DNA of 64,000 nt from Rariglobus sp041662485 (GCA_041662485.1 JBAZSJ010000002.1:1-64000), one strand, 5' to 3'. Shown: positions 25,417 through 34,355, counted from the first letter of the stretch. A program made the numbers and translations. The notes: a model not told the origin generated them from the letters alone.

Positions 25417-27113
25417 TTTTCGGCGCGCACCACGTTGGCTTGATTACCAAATGATGAAAAAGTTTTTACACTCTTAAACCCGGCTTTAACAAGCATTTCA
25501 CTCAATTCTTCCGTTGAGAAAAAAGCATAAACCCCCTGCTCCTCCTTCACCTTGATCTTACCGGCCGCCTGTAATAAATTACGCGCCGATTCGATATCTT
25601 TTGCCTCCGTGTTGTTTTCGGCATACCGACGATATATTTCAGAAAGATCACAAAATGGCTTCATGCTCGAAAGGACCAATACCCCCCCGGGCCTTAAAGC
25701 ATGATATAAATTCTCAACAAGTTCCGAAGGCCTTTTAAGATAGGAAATCAGCAGGCTGCAGCAAATTTTATCAAACGTATTATCGGCAAAACGGACAAGC
25801 GCGCTTCCATCGGGTCCGACACTGGCTCCAAACATGTCCAAATCCATCACTCCGTAGATAAAATTTATGACATCCTCTTTATTTTTGGCCAGTTTATGGG
25901 CCATCGACGAATGCTTTCCCATCCCATCCAACAAACCGCCGTGAGTAAGATCCAAGCCCGTGTATAGCACTGGAGATTCAAACTTTTGAGTCGTCTTACC
26001 CAAAAGATCACGAATGGCCCAAACGCCAAACAAGCCGTTGCCACAGCCGGCATCAAGGACCAGTTCGCCTGATTTGAATTCCCCCAAAAGACTGCCTACA
26101 AGATTGATATAATATTGGTAGACATCAACACTTTCGAAAAACTCATATTTTGACAAATATTGGCTCCAAAATTCCACTTCGTTTTGTTGGATAGGATTGG
26201 CCTTCCGCAATCGCTCCCTTTCGATCTTATTCTGATTGATAAACGACTTTCTCGGAGGAATGACAATCTCGCCAAATGCGACTTCATGCCCACGGAATTG
26301 GCTTACGCAAAGCGATATAAGGTGCCTGAATGTTTTCTCGGCCGACTCGGGATTTTCCCTCACCTCATGCATGGAGTCCTTGATCGGAAAGAATTCTCCG
26401 GATTGTGCGAAACCTATGGCATGTTTTACATCTTGGATGCTAACCCACGCGTCATTTTGCGCCGCCAATAAACAAACCGGAGATGAAATTTTAGCCAAAT
26501 CATTGCACGTGCCATCGAGACTGTGCAGGTCATCTTCGACCAATGCGCCGAGAAAGTTTTCGAAATTGATTTCAAAGCCAAGAACGTCATTTACTCCCCA
26601 GCGTTTCCCCTTCTGGAAATTTGCCACAACGTCTTCTTGGTAAACAATTGTCAGGGTGCTTTGAACATTGACCACCCCGACAAGGCAAATCAGGTGACTG
26701 ACACGTGAATCGACACTGGCCGCCCGGATTGCCATGCGCCCCGACAAACTGCTGGCAACCAATCCCGCGCGTTCAACCCCTCGTTGTTGTTCAAGATAAT
26801 CAAAAGCTCCCACGATATCTTGAACCGCCCCAGGCAGCGTATACATGCGCATCTCCCCCTCGCTTTCGCCCACATGATTTGTGTGATCGAAACGCAAAAC
26901 AGCCAGACCATTGGCCGCCAGATAGTAGGCGAGCTGGAGATTGTTTTTTTTGGTCTCACCGTATTTTGGCGTCATCACGACATAGCCCAAAGGTTCTCGT
27001 TGCCCCTGCAGAGAATCCAAGTAGGCCGTGACCTTAAGTCCGTTGCGACTGGGGAAAACCACCAGTTCACTTTTGATTTCATCAAGCGGGGCGGAAACGT
27101 GGTTTATGTTCAT
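25413..27113 (-). CDS. LuxD-like acyl hydrolase/transferase fused to SAM methyltransferase
   Basis: A 566-residue two-domain cytoplasmic protein. Residues 15-275 follow the LuxD acyl-ACP thioesterase/acyltransferase pattern: AVLRFDHTNHVGESEG, nucleophile S122 in VASSLSGR, D221 in QNDAWV and H249 in SMHEVREN, a complete triad. In bioluminescence operons LuxD releases fatty acid from acyl-ACP. Residues 330-560 are a class I methyltransferase: motif I VLDAGCGNGLFG, LDLTHGG, HALRPGGVLVLSS. No luxA, B, C or E is nearby. First gene of an operon with a membrane sensor kinase and a receiver protein; AT-richer than its neighbours. I infer synthesis or modification of a fatty-acyl signal; hydrolysis of another ester is possible. 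Confidence 0.75.
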   Translation of the reverse strand: MNINHVSAPLDEIKSELVVFPSRNGLKVTAYLDSLQGQREPLGYVVMTPKYGETKKNNLQLAYYLAANGLAVLRFDHTNHVGESEGEMRMYTLPGAVQDIVGAFDYLEQQRGVERAGLVASSLSGRMAIRAASVDSRVSHLICLVGVVNVQSTLTIVYQEDVVANFQKGKRWGVNDVLGFEINFENFLGALVEDDLHSLDGTCNDLAKISSPVCLLAAQNDAWVSIQDVKHAIGFAQSGEFFPIKDSMHEVRENPESAEKTFRHLISLCVSQFRGHEVAFGEIVIPPRKSFINQNKIERERLRKANPIQQNEVEFWSQYLSKYEFFESVDVYQYYINLVGSLLGEFKSGELVLDAGCGNGLFGVWAIRDLLGKTTQKFESPVLYTGLDLTHGGLLDGMGKHSSMAHKLAKNKEDVINFIYGVMDLDMFGASVGPDGSALVRFADNTFDKICCSLLISYLKRPSELVENLYHALRPGGVLVLSSMKPFCDLSEIYRRYAENNTEAKDIESARNLLQAAGKIKVKEEQGVYAFFSTEELSEMLVKAGFKSVKTFSSFGNQANVVRAEK

Positions 27114-27240
27114 CGAGCCTGTGGCGATTGATTTTTGAGCGGCTTCCGTTTTTTCCGCAACTGGGAATAATTTTTTGGCAGCGATTTGCGTCAGTTACTT
27201 TCCTGTTGCTATGGAAAACGCGCTTCCCTGTTTTGCCTTC

Positions 27241-27269
27241 AGGTGGATTGCTTCCCCTGCAATCCGCCT
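27241..27269 (+). promoter_or_regulatory. Hairpin followed by T-run in the leader of the divergent kinase gene
   Basis: AGGTGGATTGC and GCAATCCGCCT pair with one mismatch around TTCCCCT. About ten bases on comes TATTTTTTCC and then the GTG at 27288. The arrangement could be an attenuator or an operator between the divergent signal operon and kinase gene. The 174-base divergent gap must contain both promoters. Confidence 0.4.
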
Positions 27270-27287
27270 AGGCGTCGTATTTTTTCC

Positions 27288-29282
27288 GTGATCCATCTCC
27301 TTCTTATCGCAGAGGAATCCCAGGCGCGTTCACATGCCGCCTCTCTTCTCGCCTCTCCGGATCACAAGACTGTCCTCAAGAATGATCTCGATTCCTCCCG
27401 GGCTCTGCTGGAATCCGGGGTGTTCGATCTGGTGCTCATCTTGGACTCGGCCTTGCCGCAGCTTCCGTCCGTCAAAGCCGCCACCGGGACGGTTCCGGTC
27501 GTCGTCATCAGCTCCAACACCGCTGCGGACATGGAGCAACAGGCCTATGCCACCGGGGCTGATTTGGTTCTGCGCGCCCCCCTCGTTCTTGCCTCGTTCA
27601 CCAAGGCCACCCGCGCCTTGCTGTCGGCCACACCGAACCGGATATCCGCCTTGCCTTCACGATCCGCGCAGCCCCAGGCCACCTCGGCATCCCCGGCGAC
27701 CACCGACCTCGAGGTGCTGCGCAATTTTTCCCGCGTGCTCGGCTATTCGCTCGACCACAAATTGTTCGCGCAGCACTTCGTGCTCAAGCTGCGGGAAATT
27801 CTCAGCGTAAACCGCATCGCCCTGTTTCTTGAACCTGCGCCCTCCGCGCCCCCCGCCCAGACCGGCGGACATTACAACAAGGACCGCCTGACCTGCGTCG
27901 CCGCCGTGGGCATTTCCAAGGACCTGCTCGATTGCATCGAACTGTCGCGGCAGGCCGGCATCGGCCAGCACATCACCCGCTACGCCCAGATTCTGCGCGC
28001 GGATTCCGGGAACGCCGCCCCCCTCGCCCCGGAAGATCCCAAAATCCGACGCGAGTTCGACATCCTTGGCTGCCAGGTCGCGCTGCCGATCAACGACCGC
28101 GAACGCACCCTCGGCGTCGCCCTGATCGGCGGACGCGTCACCGGCAACCCGCTCGATGATTCCGAGCTCCAGCTGGTTTATCATCTGCTCGAAGAACTCG
28201 GACTGGCCGTGAAAAACAGCTGGTTGCACCACCAGCTCTCCGCCAGCCACCGTCTGTTCTCCGACGTGCTCGGGGCCATCACCAGCGGCAGCCTTGTCGT
28301 GGGCGCCGACCTGACCGTGCAACATGCCAACCGGGCTTTTCTGCATTTTCTCAGAGGCGAAGATCCCATCGACCCGCGCGTGGATTTTGCGGAACTGCCG
28401 CCGCCGCTCGCCGCCGCCCTCCACGAGCTCGCCGAGAAGGGCCGCACGACCGAACCGTTTTTCCTCACGTCCGATACAAACCCCGGCCGGTCCTACCGGG
28501 TGAGCCTTGTGCCTTTCCCTTCCACCGACCGCCGTCTGCCGCAGCCGGCCATGGCTTTGGTCGAGGATTTCACCCAGATACAGTCCGTGCAGCGCGCCGA
28601 GGTCGAGGCCTCCAACCTCAAGCTCATCGCGCTCATCGCAAAACGCTTCGCCCACGAAATCCGCAACTCGCTCGTGCCCCTCAGCACGCATCACCAGTTG
28701 ATCGATACGGACTACGCCAGCCCGGAATTCCGCGAATCCCTCAAGTCCGCCCTCGGCCGTGAAACCGGGCGCATCCAGCGCTTCACCGAGCAGATGTTGT
28801 TTCTCTCCCAGCCCGCCCATCCGGCGGACGGCTGGATACCGGTCGGCCCGTTGTTGCACGAGGCCTTCCAGCGCGCCGCGCACTCGCTCGGCTCGGACGC
28901 CCGCCTCGAAATCTCCGGAGAACAGGAGGACACCGCGATCCGCGTGCACCGCGCGAGCCTCGCCCACGCCCTGGAGGAAATCTTCCTCAACGGCCTGCAG
29001 GAAACCGCCCCCGGCGGAGCCGTCCATGTCGCCCTCGACTGCGAGTCCGATGCGGCCGGCGCCTCCTGGCTCAACCTTCGCTTTCGGGATGAGGGTCCCG
29101 GATTCACCCGTGAAACCACGATGCGGGCCATGGAGCCTTTTTTCACCACCCGCACGACCGGCGTGGGCCTCGGCCTCACCGTCGCGAGGCGGATCATCGA
29201 AAATCATTCCGGTCGGATCGAGGTCCTCGCACGCGCCGAGGGAAAAGATCCCGACATCGTCGTCCACCTTCCGCTTGTTTAG
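27288..29282 (+). CDS. Receiver-GAF-PAS hybrid sensor histidine kinase
   Basis: A soluble kinase of 664 residues from the GTG at 27288. It has an N-terminal receiver-like domain (1-115, D53 in LVLILDSALP, acidic pair Glu-Glu instead of Asp-Asp), a GAF domain (about 150-320), a PAS-like domain (about 330-440, SGSLVVGADLTVQHANRAFL), then phosphoacceptor box FAHEIRNSLVPL and an ATPase with RDEGPGF and GVGLGLTVARRI. The frame is open back to a TTG at 27186, but GTG 27288 (VIHLLLIAEES) starts exactly at the receiver fold. Divergent from the LuxD-like operon and followed by a FadL-like gene, so probably part of the same circuit. Confidence 0.8.
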   Translation: MIHLLLIAEESQARSHAASLLASPDHKTVLKNDLDSSRALLESGVFDLVLILDSALPQLPSVKAATGTVPVVVISSNTAADMEQQAYATGADLVLRAPLVLASFTKATRALLSATPNRISALPSRSAQPQATSASPATTDLEVLRNFSRVLGYSLDHKLFAQHFVLKLREILSVNRIALFLEPAPSAPPAQTGGHYNKDRLTCVAAVGISKDLLDCIELSRQAGIGQHITRYAQILRADSGNAAPLAPEDPKIRREFDILGCQVALPINDRERTLGVALIGGRVTGNPLDDSELQLVYHLLEELGLAVKNSWLHHQLSASHRLFSDVLGAITSGSLVVGADLTVQHANRAFLHFLRGEDPIDPRVDFAELPPPLAAALHELAEKGRTTEPFFLTSDTNPGRSYRVSLVPFPSTDRRLPQPAMALVEDFTQIQSVQRAEVEASNLKLIALIAKRFAHEIRNSLVPLSTHHQLIDTDYASPEFRESLKSALGRETGRIQRFTEQMLFLSQPAHPADGWIPVGPLLHEAFQRAAHSLGSDARLEISGEQEDTAIRVHRASLAHALEEIFLNGLQETAPGGAVHVALDCESDAAGASWLNLRFRDEGPGFTRETTMRAMEPFFTTRTTGVGLGLTVARRIIENHSGRIEVLARAEGKDPDIVVHLPLV

Positions 29283-29315
29283 GCCGTCATTTACCCCGCC
29301 CGATCACCCCTTCTC

Positions 29316-30506
29316 ATGCCTCATCGCTTCAACCCATCCCGCTCCCCGGTCGCCGTTATTGCCTTCGTCCTGATGGTCGCTCCGGTTGCGCTCTTCGGCT
29401 CGGCCAACCGTATCGGTTTCAAGGACGCGGACGCCACCATGAGGGGCAACGCCTTCGCCGCGACCGCCGATACGCCGGCGGCCGTTTACTATAATCCGGC
29501 GGGGCTCACCCAGCTGGACGGCCAGGCGTTCTCCGCCACCGCCTATGTGATCCAGCTCGACACCGATTTCTCCGGACCTGTCGGCGCGGCCAAGATGAAA
29601 CGGGAGACCAACGTCATCCCCCAATTCTACTACGCCTACGCCCCCGAGGGCAAAAACTACGCCTTCGGCCTCGGCGGCTACTCTCCCTTCGGTCTTTCCA
29701 CCGACTGGGGTTCCGCGTCGGTGCTCAGCCCGCTCACGACCAAGGCCGAGCAAACGACCTACTCGCTGGCCGCGGTCGGCGCGGTGCAGATCACCCCGAC
29801 GCTGTCCATCGGGGCCGGGCCGGTCTTCCAACGCGCGGAAACCACGCTCAGCCGCCAGACCGGCTTCGGCGAATACACCTTCGACGGCGACGGCAACGCC
29901 CTCGGCTTCAACGCCGGCATCCGCTGGCAGCCCGCCCCGGAGCACGCCTTCGGCCTGAGCTACCAGCACCACTACACGATCAAACTCGACGGCACCGCCG
30001 GCATCGCCGGAGCGGTTCCCACGCAGTCGGCCAACACCGATTTCGTCTTCCCTGAAGTGATCATCGCCGGCTATTCCTACCGCCCCGCGCCGGGCTGGAA
30101 TCTTGAGTTCAACCTGGACTGGACCAACTGGGACCGCGTCAACGCCCTTTCGATCAACGCTCCCGCGCCGCTCAACGCCGCCCAGGCCTTCAACTGGCAG
30201 TCCGGCTTTTTCTACGACTTCGGCGTCACCCGCACGTTCAACAACGGCTTCAGCGTCAGCGCAGGTTACACCTACGCGGAAAACTCGATCCCCGACTCCA
30301 CCTTCACCCCGGCGATTCCGGATTCAGACCGGCATCTTTTCGCCCTGGGCGGAAACTACCGCACCGGCGGCCTGAAGCTCAGCCTCGCCTATCAGTTCGG
30401 CTATTCCCCCGACCGCACGGTCAGCGGCAGCCCCCTCGGACTTGCCGACGGCACTTATCAAAACAGCACGCATGCAATCGCCGCCTCCGTTGACTATAAG
30501 TTCTGA
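29316..30506 (+). CDS. FadL/OmpP1/TodX-family outer-membrane channel
   Basis: A 396-residue outer-membrane barrel. It has a signal peptide (about 1-28) and then the FadL-family plug sequence SANRIGFKDADATMRGNAF and the family marker VYYNPAGLTQLDG. The rest is amphipathic strands with IRWQPAPEHAFGLSYQHHY and a terminal aromatic residue (SVDYKF). FadL proteins take up long-chain fatty acids or other hydrophobic molecules by lateral diffusion. Its place between two kinase genes and close to a LuxD-like enzyme is suggestive: it could move a lipid signal across the outer membrane. Gap to the next gene is 16 bases. Confidence 0.88.
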   Translation: MPHRFNPSRSPVAVIAFVLMVAPVALFGSANRIGFKDADATMRGNAFAATADTPAAVYYNPAGLTQLDGQAFSATAYVIQLDTDFSGPVGAAKMKRETNVIPQFYYAYAPEGKNYAFGLGGYSPFGLSTDWGSASVLSPLTTKAEQTTYSLAAVGAVQITPTLSIGAGPVFQRAETTLSRQTGFGEYTFDGDGNALGFNAGIRWQPAPEHAFGLSYQHHYTIKLDGTAGIAGAVPTQSANTDFVFPEVIIAGYSYRPAPGWNLEFNLDWTNWDRVNALSINAPAPLNAAQAFNWQSGFFYDFGVTRTFNNGFSVSAGYTYAENSIPDSTFTPAIPDSDRHLFALGGNYRTGGLKLSLAYQFGYSPDRTVSGSPLGLADGTYQNSTHAIAASVDYKF

Positions 30507-30522
30507 TCCCTCCCCGCCCCTC

Positions 30523-31752
30523 ATGGACGCCCCGCCCCCCACCCCGTTCAAATACACGCTTCTCGTCGTCGACGACGAGGAGGGGCCCCGGCATTCGATC
30601 CGCATGGTGTTCCGGAACGACTTCAACGTGCAGGTCGTCGAGTCCGGCGACAAGGCCGTCGCCTTTGCCCGCCAGCATCCCGTCCATGTCGCCATCCTCG
30701 ACATCCGCATGTCCGGCGCCTCCGGCATCGACGTGCTCAAGACCCTCAAGCAGATCGACGGCAAGATCGAGGTCATCATGCTCACCGCCTACGAGACGCT
30801 CGACACCGCCCGCCAGGCCCTCCGCCTCGGGGCCTGCGACTACCTCAGCAAGCCCTTTGACGTCGCCACCATCCGCGAGGCCGTGGCCCGCGCGCTTCAC
30901 CTGCGCAAGATTTCCGACAGCCTCTCCAGCGCCTCCGACCGCCTCCGCGAGCTGACCAGCCGCCTCGACGACATCGCCCTCCGCGAGGAGGTCGCCCGCA
31001 CCACCAACGAAATCTACGCCGGCGTCCTGCACGACATCAACAACCCGCTCACCGTCATCTCCGGCTACGTCGAGCTGCTCGACCTCCGCCTGAAGAACCT
31101 CGCCGTTTTGCACGGCGAGGATCTCGCCAAGGTTCGCTCCGACATCAACTACATCGGCAAGCAGGTCGATACCTGCACCGCCATCGCCTCCCGCTACCTC
31201 CGCTTCGTCCATCACCGCGAGTCCCCCGGCATCCAACTGCCCGTGAACCAGGTGCTGGATGACCTCCACTCCCTCCTGCAAATCCACCCGGCCATCGACG
31301 GCAGCAAGCTCGCCATCCAACCGCTTCCGGTGGACGCCACGCCCCTTGTTGATTCCACCGATCTCCTCCAGATCCTGCTCAACCTTACGATCAACGGCCT
31401 GCAAAGCACCGATCGCCCGCAGACCGTCCGGCTCACGGCGTCACGCCTGGAAGATCCTCTCCCCATTCCTCTCGTCGCCCCTCCGGAGACCGAGATCGTC
31501 ATCGGCGAAACCGCCTTCCCCAACCAGCCGCCCCTGCTCGCCCTCACTATCGGCGACCAGGGCTCCGGTATCACCGGCGACAATCTCAAGCGTATCTTCG
31601 ACCCCTATTTCACCACCAAGACCCAGGACGGCACCGGACTCGGACTCGCGATCGTCTCCCGTCTCGTGCAGACCAGCCGCGGACTCATCCACGTGAAGAC
31701 CCAGGTCGGTCACGGAACCCACGTGACGGTCTATTTCCCGCTCAAGGCCTGA
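30523..31752 (+). CDS. Response regulator with histidine-kinase output
   Basis: A 409-residue hybrid: a complete receiver at 11-125 (VVDDEE 15-20, phosphoacceptor D60 in VAILDIRM, K110 in LSKPFD), a linker helix, then a kinase core with phosphoacceptor box GVLHDINNPLTVISGY (H170) and ATPase motifs GDQGSGI and GTGLGLAIVSRL. No DNA-binding domain. A receiver placed in front of a kinase domain is the architecture of PhcR of Ralstonia. It starts at ATG 30523, right after the FadL-like gene, and ends the signalling cluster. Confidence 0.85.
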   Translation: MDAPPPTPFKYTLLVVDDEEGPRHSIRMVFRNDFNVQVVESGDKAVAFARQHPVHVAILDIRMSGASGIDVLKTLKQIDGKIEVIMLTAYETLDTARQALRLGACDYLSKPFDVATIREAVARALHLRKISDSLSSASDRLRELTSRLDDIALREEVARTTNEIYAGVLHDINNPLTVISGYVELLDLRLKNLAVLHGEDLAKVRSDINYIGKQVDTCTAIASRYLRFVHHRESPGIQLPVNQVLDDLHSLLQIHPAIDGSKLAIQPLPVDATPLVDSTDLLQILLNLTINGLQSTDRPQTVRLTASRLEDPLPIPLVAPPETEIVIGETAFPNQPPLLALTIGDQGSGITGDNLKRIFDPYFTTKTQDGTGLGLAIVSRLVQTSRGLIHVKTQVGHGTHVTVYFPLKA

Positions 31753-31812
31753 TCCTGCCGGGCGGGTGTTTCTGTCTTTGACGCGTGCGCCCCTCCGCGC
31801 ACGCTGGGCCGC

Positions 31813-33129
31813 GTGGAAACGCTTTTGATCGTCCTCGCCTCGCTCGTCGCCGGTGCCGCCGGCGCTTGGTTTTTCCTAAGCGCGAAGCTCGGCGAACGCC
31901 TCCGCGCCCGCGAGGCCGACAACACCCGCCTCTCCACCGACCTCGCCTCCGTCCAGGCCTCCGTCGCTCAACTCTCGGCTCTCAATTCTCAACTCGGCGC
32001 CGACCTCGCCTCCGAGCGCGCCTCCTTCGCCGCCCAGCTCGCCGCCGGCGAACAGCGTCTCGCCGAGCGCGAAACTCTCGCCGCCCGCTACCTCGCCGAC
32101 GCCGAGAAACTCAAGGCCACCCTCCAGACCGAGTTCCAGGCCATCGCATCCAAACTCCTTGAGGAAAAATCCGCGAAGTTCACCGACCACAACAAAACCC
32201 AGGTCGAGGCCCTCCTTCATCCGCTCCGCCAGCAGCTCACCGATTTCCGCCAGCGCGTCGACCTCGTCTACAAGACCGACGGCGAGGACCGCACCGCCCT
32301 CAAGACCCAGATCGAGCAGCTCCGCCAGCTCAACGTCCGCATCACCGACGAGGCCCATGCCCTCACCCACGCGTTGAAGGGCCAGTCGCAGGCCCGCGGC
32401 GCCTGGGGTGAACTTATCCTCGACCGTCTCCTCGAATCCGCCGGCCTGATCAAAGGCCAGGACTACCTCACGCAGGAAAGCCTCACCACCGACGACGGCC
32501 GCCGCCTCCGCCCCGACATCGTCCTTCGCCTGCCCGACCAGCGTCACCTCGTGATCGATTCGAAGGTCTCTCTCGTCGCCTACGAACGCGCCGTCAACGC
32601 CACCACCGATCCCGAGCGCATCGCCGCCACCGCCGAGCACACCCGCGCCGTCCGCACCCACGTCGAGCAGCTCAGCGACAAACGCTACGAGGACACCGGC
32701 AAACTCTTCACGCCCGACTACGTGTTCATGTTCGTCCCGCTCGAACCCGCCTTCACCCTCGCGCTGGAAAACGATCGCGCGCTCTACGAATGGGCGTTCG
32801 ACCGCCGCGTCATCCTCTGCACCGCGCCCACGTTGCTCGTCACGCTCAAGACCGTGGCCAACCTCTGGAAACAGGACCGCCAGACGAAAAACGTGCAGGC
32901 CATCGCCGACCGCGGCGGACGCCTCTACGACAAGTTTGCCGGCCTCTTCGCCGACCTCGAGGAAATCGGCAAACACCTCGCCCGCGCCCGCGAGAGCTAC
33001 GACGACGCGCTCGGCAAGTTGAAGACCGGTCCCGGCAATCTCCTCGGACAAGTCGAGGAGCTGAAAACCCTCGGAGCCAAGGCCAAGAAAGCGCTCCCCG
33101 CCGCGTCCGCCGACACCGGCGAAAGTTGA
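31813..33129 (+). CDS. rmuC: DNA recombination protein RmuC
   Basis: A 438-residue protein with an N-terminal membrane helix (3-22), a long coiled coil (about 25-190) and a PD-(D/E)XK-like nuclease core (about 200-360; GAWGELILDRLLESAGLIKG, DIVLRLPDQRHLVIDSKVSLVAYERA). RmuC limits inversions between short repeats, notable in a genome with so many palindromes. Start is GTG 31813. The C-terminus is a helical tail (GNLLGQVEELKTLGAKAKK). Confidence 0.92.
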   Translation: METLLIVLASLVAGAAGAWFFLSAKLGERLRAREADNTRLSTDLASVQASVAQLSALNSQLGADLASERASFAAQLAAGEQRLAERETLAARYLADAEKLKATLQTEFQAIASKLLEEKSAKFTDHNKTQVEALLHPLRQQLTDFRQRVDLVYKTDGEDRTALKTQIEQLRQLNVRITDEAHALTHALKGQSQARGAWGELILDRLLESAGLIKGQDYLTQESLTTDDGRRLRPDIVLRLPDQRHLVIDSKVSLVAYERAVNATTDPERIAATAEHTRAVRTHVEQLSDKRYEDTGKLFTPDYVFMFVPLEPAFTLALENDRALYEWAFDRRVILCTAPTLLVTLKTVANLWKQDRQTKNVQAIADRGGRLYDKFAGLFADLEEIGKHLARARESYDDALGKLKTGPGNLLGQVEELKTLGAKAKKALPAASADTGES

Positions 33130-33137
33130 TTTCACGC

Positions 33138-33506
33138 ATGTCCACCCCGCACGCCATCGAAGGCCTCTGGCTGCCCGTCCGCGCCGAACTCGACGGCGTC
33201 GAGGCACCCGCCATGGCGCTCGACCGCATCGAGCTCACCCTGAGCTCCGGAAAATACGCCGTCCATTTCGCCGGCGAACATCACGACCGCGGACACTACG
33301 AACTTATCACCGTGGAGTCCGGCCACGCCCGCCTCACGCTCACGAGCAAACACGGTGAAAACGCCGGACGCGTCTTCGCGTCCATCTACCAGCTCGTCGG
33401 CAATCGTCTGCGCATCTGCTACGGACTGGACGGCATCACGCCGGACGCCTTTGCGACGAAACTGGATTCGCAACGCTACCTCGTCACCTACCGCCGCAAG
33501 GCATAG
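33138..33506 (+). CDS. TIGR03067-like small beta protein
   Basis: A 122-residue protein with the pattern of TIGR03067 domains common in planctomycetes and verrucomicrobia: an opening IEGLWLPVRAELDGVEAP, central GHYELITVESG, and a closing NRLRICYGLDG...LVTYRRK. No signal peptide. Function of the family is unknown. It starts eight bases after the rmuC stop and may be cotranscribed. Confidence 0.75.
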   Translation: MSTPHAIEGLWLPVRAELDGVEAPAMALDRIELTLSSGKYAVHFAGEHHDRGHYELITVESGHARLTLTSKHGENAGRVFASIYQLVGNRLRICYGLDGITPDAFATKLDSQRYLVTYRRKA

Positions 33507-33527
33507 CCCCGGCCCGTTACACCCGCG

Positions 33528-34355
33528 ATGCAGCTAGCCGGAATCTATATTTATCCCGTCAAAGGCTGTCGCGGCCTTTCGCTCACCTCCGCGTCGCTTG
33601 ACGCGCTCGGCATCGTGGGTGACCGGCGTTTTCTCATTGTCGATCAGGACGGCAAATTTATCACCCAGCGAACCCATCCGCAGATGGCGCTCATCACCGC
33701 CTCCCTGGACGAACGATTCCTCGCCCTTTCCCACCCCGGCCAAGGTCCGCTCGCCATTCCCCGCGCCTCCGATCCCTCCGCCCGGCTGCTCGGCGTGGAG
33801 GTGTGGAAAAGCCACGGCCTTCAGGCGGAGGACTGCGGCGACGAAGCGTCCGAATGGGTGCGCACCGCCCTCGGCACCGCCGCACGCCTCGCCCGCATCG
33901 GCAACGCGTTCCACCGCCCCGTGAAACCCGGCAGGGCGCAACCCGGCGACGTCGTTTCGTTTGCAGACGCCTACCCGTTCCTCCTCATCGGCAAAGCCTC
34001 CCTCGGCGATCTCAACGACCGTCTTCTCGGCCAACGCGAAGAGCCTGTCCCGATGGATCGTTTCCGCCCCAATCTCGTCATCGCCGGCGCGCCCGCCTTT
34101 GCCGAGGACACGTTGACGCGCTTTCGCATCGGCGACGTGATCTTCCGCACCGCCGGCCCCTGCGCACGCTGCATCGTGACGACGACCGACCAGTTGACCG
34201 GCGAACGCCTCGGCCCCGAACCTCTGCGCACGCTCGCCGCCTACCGCCGCAATCCGACCGATCACAACGAGGTCATCTTTGGCCAGAACCTCCTCCACGA
34301 AACCAAAGCCGGCCTCCTCCTCATCGGCGCCCCCGTCGAGTTCTGCACAACGTAG
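33528..34355 (+). CDS. MOSC-domain protein with N-terminal beta barrel
   Basis: A 275-residue protein. Residues 1-100 have the MOSC N-terminal barrel pattern (IYIYPVKGCRGLSLTSASLDALGIVGDRRFLIVD) and 110-270 the MOSC domain with PMDRFRPNLVIAGAPAFAED and the conserved cysteine in GPCARCIVTTTDQLTGE. Relatives (YcbX, mARC) use molybdenum cofactor to reduce N-hydroxylated compounds. The genome also has mogA (44016), so Moco is likely made. No fused ferredoxin domain is present, unlike YcbX. Confidence 0.9.
   Translation: MQLAGIYIYPVKGCRGLSLTSASLDALGIVGDRRFLIVDQDGKFITQRTHPQMALITASLDERFLALSHPGQGPLAIPRASDPSARLLGVEVWKSHGLQAEDCGDEASEWVRTALGTAARLARIGNAFHRPVKPGRAQPGDVVSFADAYPFLLIGKASLGDLNDRLLGQREEPVPMDRFRPNLVIAGAPAFAEDTLTRFRIGDVIFRTAGPCARCIVTTTDQLTGERLGPEPLRTLAAYRRNPTDHNEVIFGQNLLHETKAGLLLIGAPVEFCTT

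Noticed and set aside
25413..27113. A bioluminescence (lux) operon
   Set aside because: Only a LuxD-like domain is present; there is no luciferase, reductase or synthetase gene nearby.
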